From contig NW_003130060.1 of assembly GCF_000003605.2 (NCBI RefSeq), forward strand, positions 1 to 37,224: DNA of 37,224 nucleotides, given 5' to 3'. The stretch comes from Saccoglossus kowalevskii (lineage: Eukaryota > Hemichordata > Enteropneusta > Harrimaniidae). Shown in pieces: positions 33,996 to 37,224 of this stretch. The translations under genes were made by a program, and so were the position numbers. A model generated the notes under the pieces. The model had not been told where the DNA came from. It saw only the letters and a list, made by a program, of their open reading frames with translations, and made no database searches. Numbering within the stretch: position 1 is the first letter of the stretch; the number at the start of each line of letters is the position of its first letter.

Positions 33996-35447
33996 ATGGC
34001 CGGCTCATATGAACAGTCTGCTAACATGGGAGGTTTCAAATGGACTTTCGTCATTTTTTCATACTTTAACTGCGTGGTTTGATATAACAAAAACTTAGGT
34101 CAAATAAACAAACAAATCTAGCAACTTTGGAAATGCTTTGGAGAACTTTGCACGCTGTTTTAACAGCTTGGACAAAATATGTGAGACGGCAAAAACTCAA
34201 AAATAGTGTCAACCGCTGGTTTTCTCAGGCTGTCTCCCATGCAAGCACTAACCACGACCGATTGATCTTTACTTCTTTTATTGGTCGATAACCTGACCAC
34301 TCATCTATCAGGATCGTTTAAAAATTATTGTTATTGGCGGCCATGTAATTGATGGAAATGCTTAAAAATTCTACATCCTTCGAGGGCCACTGCGATATTC
34401 AAAGGGCCTTTTATAACATATTCATTCACTTTCGCGAACTTTTAACAACTGGACTCGATAATGTAACAGAATAGGTAACATCTCCATGCAAATCTACCAA
34501 CTTTGCACAAGCTTTTCACAACTTTGTAAGCACTTTGTTAATCACTTTGCGCTTGGGTAGTGGAACAATGTGCCAACATAAATAGCTGTTTTTGACTTTG
34601 ACATAATTTGTTTAAATTTAACTGCGGGGTTCTATATGAAATGACTTAGGGGGAATATAAACGCAAATCCACCATCTTTTCAATCACTTTTTAACATTTT
34701 TAGGATGTATTTGTACATTTTACGGCCGGCTCATATGACAGTCTGCTAACATGGGAGGTTTCAAATGGACTTTAGTCATTTTTCATACTTTAACTGCATG
34801 GTTCGATATAACAAAAACTTAGGTCAAATATACAAACAAATTTAGCAACCTTGGAATCGCTTTGGAGAACTTTGCACGCTGTTTTAACAGCTTGGACAAA
34901 ATATGTGCAGACGGCAAAAACTCAAAAATAGTGTCAACAGCTGGTTTTCTCAGGTTGTCTCCCATGCAAGCACTAACCACGACCGATGGATCTTAACTTC
35001 TTTTATTGGTCGATAACCTGACCACTCATCTAGCAGGAACGTTTAAAAATTATTGTTATTGGCGGCCATGTAATTGATGGAAATTCTTAAAAATTCTACA
35101 TCCTTCGAGGGCCACTGCGATATTCAAAGGGCCTTTAATAACATATTCATTCACTTTCGCGAACTTTTAACAACTGGACTAAATAATGTAACAGAATAGG
35201 TAACATTTCCATGCAAATCTACCAACTTTGCACAATCTTTTCACAACTTTGTAAGCACTTTGTTAATCACTTTGAGCTTGGGTAGTGGTACAAAGTGCCA
35301 ACATAAATAGCTGTTTTTGACTTTTACATAATTTTGTTCTAAATTTAACTGCGGGGTTCTACATGAAATGACTTAGGGGGAATACAAACTCAAATCCACC
35401 AACTTTTCAATCGCTTTTAACATTTTCAGTATGTGTTTGTTCATTTT
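33996..35447 (+). repeat. Monomers U47-U48: subfamily B, sister pair
   Basis: Both are 726 bp. They share the 'ttaggatgtatttgtac' spacer, 'aaatggacttt', 'catactttaactgc' (short of the usual 'tttataactgc' or 'tttacaactgc') and 'aacaaaaacttagg'. U47 continues the insertion-rich patch to about 34080 ('atgaacagtc', 'attttttcat'). The downstream parts resemble U39/U41 ('gataacctgacc', 'gcaagcac'). Confidence 0.9.
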
Positions 35448-36902
35448 ACGGCCGGCTCATATGACAGTCTGCTAACATGGAAGGTTTCAAATGAATTTTA
35501 GTCATTTTTCATACTTTACAACTGCATGGTTCGATATAACAACAACTTAGGTCAAATAAACAAACAAATCTAGCAACTTTGGAAACGCTTTGGAGAACTT
35601 TGCACGCTGTTTTAACAGCATGGACCAAATAGGTGCAGACGGCAAAAACTCAAAAAAAGTGTCAACCGCTGGTTTTCTCAGGTTGTCTCCCATGCAAATA
35701 CTAACCACGACCGATTGATCTTTACTTCTATTATTGGTCGATCACCTGACCACTCATCTATTAGGGTCGTTTAAAAATTATTGTTATTGACGGCCATGTA
35801 ATTGATGGAAATGTTTAAAAATTCTACATCCTTCGAGGGCCACTGCGATATTTAAAGGGCCTTTTATAACATATTCATCACATTCTCGAACTTTTAACAA
35901 CTGGACTCGATAATGTAACAGAATAGGTAACATTTCCATGCAAATCTACCAACTTTGCACAAGCTTTTCACAACTTTGTAAGCACTTTGTTAATCACTTT
36001 GCGCTTGGGTAGTGGTACAATGTGCCAACATAAGTAGCTATTTTTGACTTTTACATAATTTTGTTCTAAATTTAACTGCGGGGTTCTATATGAAATGACT
36101 TAGGGGGAATATAAACGCAAATCCACCAACTTTTCAATCGCTTTTAACATTTTCAGTATGTGTTTGTTCATTTTACGGCCGGCTCATATGACAGTCTGCT
36201 AACATGGAAGGTTTCAAATGAATTTTAGTCATTTTTCATACTTTACAACTGAATGGTTCGATATAAAAACAACTTAGGTCAAATAAACAAACAAATCTAG
36301 CAACTTTGGAAACGCTTTGGAGAACTTTGCACGCTGTTTTAACAGCATGGACCAAATAGGTGCAGACGGCAAAAACTCAAAAAAAGTGTCAACCGCTGGT
36401 TTTCTCAGGTTGTCTCCCATGCAAATACTAACCACGACCGATTGATCTTTACTTCTATTATTGGTCGATCACTTGACCACTCATCTATCAGGGTCGTTTA
36501 AAAATTATTGTTATTGGCGGCCATGTAATTGATGGAAATGTTTAAAAGTTCTACATCCTTCGAGGGCCACTGCGATATTCAAAGGGCCTTTAATAACATA
36601 TTCATTCACTTTCGCGAACTTTTAACAACTGGACTCGATAATGTAACAGAATAGGTAACATTTCCATGCAAATCTACCAACTTTGCACAAGCTTTTCACA
36701 ACTTTGTAAGCACTTTGTTAATCACTTTGCGCTTGGGTAGTGGTACAATGTGCCAACATAAGTAGCTGTTTTTGACTTTTACATAATTTTGTTCTAAATT
36801 TAACTGCGGGGTTCTATATGAAATGACTTAGGGGGAATATAAACGCAAATCCACCAACTTTGCAATCGCTTTTAACATTTTCAGTATGTGTTTGTTCATT
36901 TT
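35448..36902 (+). repeat. Monomers U49-U50: highly homogenised subfamily B
   Basis: Lengths are 727 and 728 bp. U49, U50 and the start of U51 are nearly identical: 'acagcatggaccaaa', 'gcagacggc', 'catgcaaatac' and 'cataagtagct' recur in place. U50 and U51 share 'actgaatgg' and 'atataaaaacaac', absent from U49. This pins a recent one-monomer amplification at the right side of the window. Confidence 0.9.
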
Positions 36903-37224
36903 ACGGCCGGCTCATATGACAGTCTGCTAACATGGAAGGTTTCAAATGAATTTTAGTCATTTTTCATACTTTACAACTGAATGGTTCGATATAAAAACAA
37001 CTTAGGTCAAATAAACAAACAAATCTAGCAACTTTGGAAACGCTTTGGAGAACTTTGCACGCTGTTTTAACAGCATGGACCAAACAGGTGCAGACGGCAA
37101 AAACTCAAAAAAAGTGTCAACCGCTGGTTTTCTCAGGTTGTCTCCCATGCAAATACTAACAACGACCGATTGATCTTTACTTCTCTTATTGGTCGATCAC
37201 CTGACCACTCATCTATCAGGGTCG
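36903..37224 (+). repeat. Partial satellite monomer at right edge (U51)
   Basis: These are the first 322 bp of a subfamily B monomer, cut by the window edge just after 'ctatcagggtcg'. It is almost identical to U50, with private changes such as 'ccaaacagg' and 'actaacaacg'. The array therefore continues beyond the window. Confidence 0.95.

Larger units (their letters stand above)
1..37224 (+). repeat. Satellite DNA array, about 727-bp monomer, about 51 copies
   Basis: Every part of the window aligns to the same monomer in the same orientation. Positions of the core ACGGCCGGCTCA, or its variant, are 574, 1302, 2032, 2754, 3482, 4215, 4942, 5669, 6394, 7121, 7848, 8575, 9303, 10030, 10760, 11487, 12218, 12937, 13664, 14391, 15118, 15847, 16574, 17301, 18009, 18736, 19462, 20188, 20915, 21646, 22379, 23100, 23827, 24555, 25281, 26007, 26730, 27457, 28189, 28916, 29632, 30358, 31085, 31810, 32538, 33265, 33996, 34722, 35448, 36175 and 36903. 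Most intervals are 725-731 bp. Copies differ by scattered substitutions and small indels. No array edge, inversion or foreign insertion is visible. I do not recognise the family from memory. Chromosomal role (centromere, pericentromere, other heterochromatin) is inference only. Confidence 0.98.

Noticed and set aside
1-37224. CRISPR array because of the regular repetition
   Set aside because: There are no short direct repeats separated by unique spacers. The whole 727-bp period is repeated, and composition and scale are those of eukaryotic satellite DNA.
1-37224. Tandem transposon or retroelement fragments as the source of the repeat
   Set aside because: No reverse transcriptase, transposase, terminal inverted repeats, long terminal repeats, primer-binding site or target-site duplication is visible in the monomer. 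The internal quarter structure offers a simpler origin.

Overview
The whole 37,224-bp window is one uninterrupted, head-to-tail tandem satellite DNA array. I find no protein gene, RNA gene, transposable element, CRISPR array, telomeric repeat or unique flanking sequence. The repeat unit is about 727 bp. I phased it on the short GC-rich core ACGGCCGGCTCA, which recurs 51 times from 574 to 36903 with a mean spacing of 726.6 bp (extremes 708 and 733), always on the same strand. The window holds 50 complete monomers (called U1-U50 here) plus a partial one at each edge. Such arrays are typical of centromeric, pericentromeric or other heterochromatin in a eukaryote. The species cannot be named from this sequence. 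One monomer counted by hand (16574-17300) is 35.9% GC with 22 CpGs, close to random expectation. That hints at a germline with little CpG methylation, such as many invertebrates, but it is only a hint.

Layout. 1-27.9 kb is subfamily A, a patchwork of variants: a dimer-like higher-order repeat (about 1.9-4.2 kb); a class marked by 'ataataac' and 'ttgttgtaaat' that recurs about every five monomers (4.2, 8.6, 12.2 kb, then 19.5 and 26.0 kb); a run of SnaBI-site (TACGTA) monomers (13.7-18.0 kb) that includes an apparently perfect one-monomer duplication (15.9-17.5 kb); and two islands with B-like segments (9.25-10.5 kb and 20.1-22.5 kb). A transition monomer at 27457-28188 leads into subfamily B (28.2 kb to the end), a more uniform block differing from A at more than ten diagnostic positions. 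The left edge (about 1.0-4.2 kb) and 24.3-26.8 kb share rare variants, which implies a long-range exchange of about 23-24 kb (32-33 monomers).

Most notable observation. The 727-bp monomer is itself an old, diverged tetramer. Four internal segments (about 208, 168, 177 and 174 bp in the reference monomer) carry recognisably related sequence at matching positions. The array therefore seems to have three levels: a roughly 180-bp nucleosome-sized ancestral unit, a four-unit 727-bp monomer, and local multi-monomer higher-order repeats. The monomer also carries a conserved 8-bp-stem hairpin, CTTTG motifs spaced close to the DNA helical pitch, and a palindromic GC core. Several 100-250-bp patches dense in single-base indels look like residual long-read error or decaying copies. 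Short open frames that recur once per monomer are by-products of the repeat, not genes.
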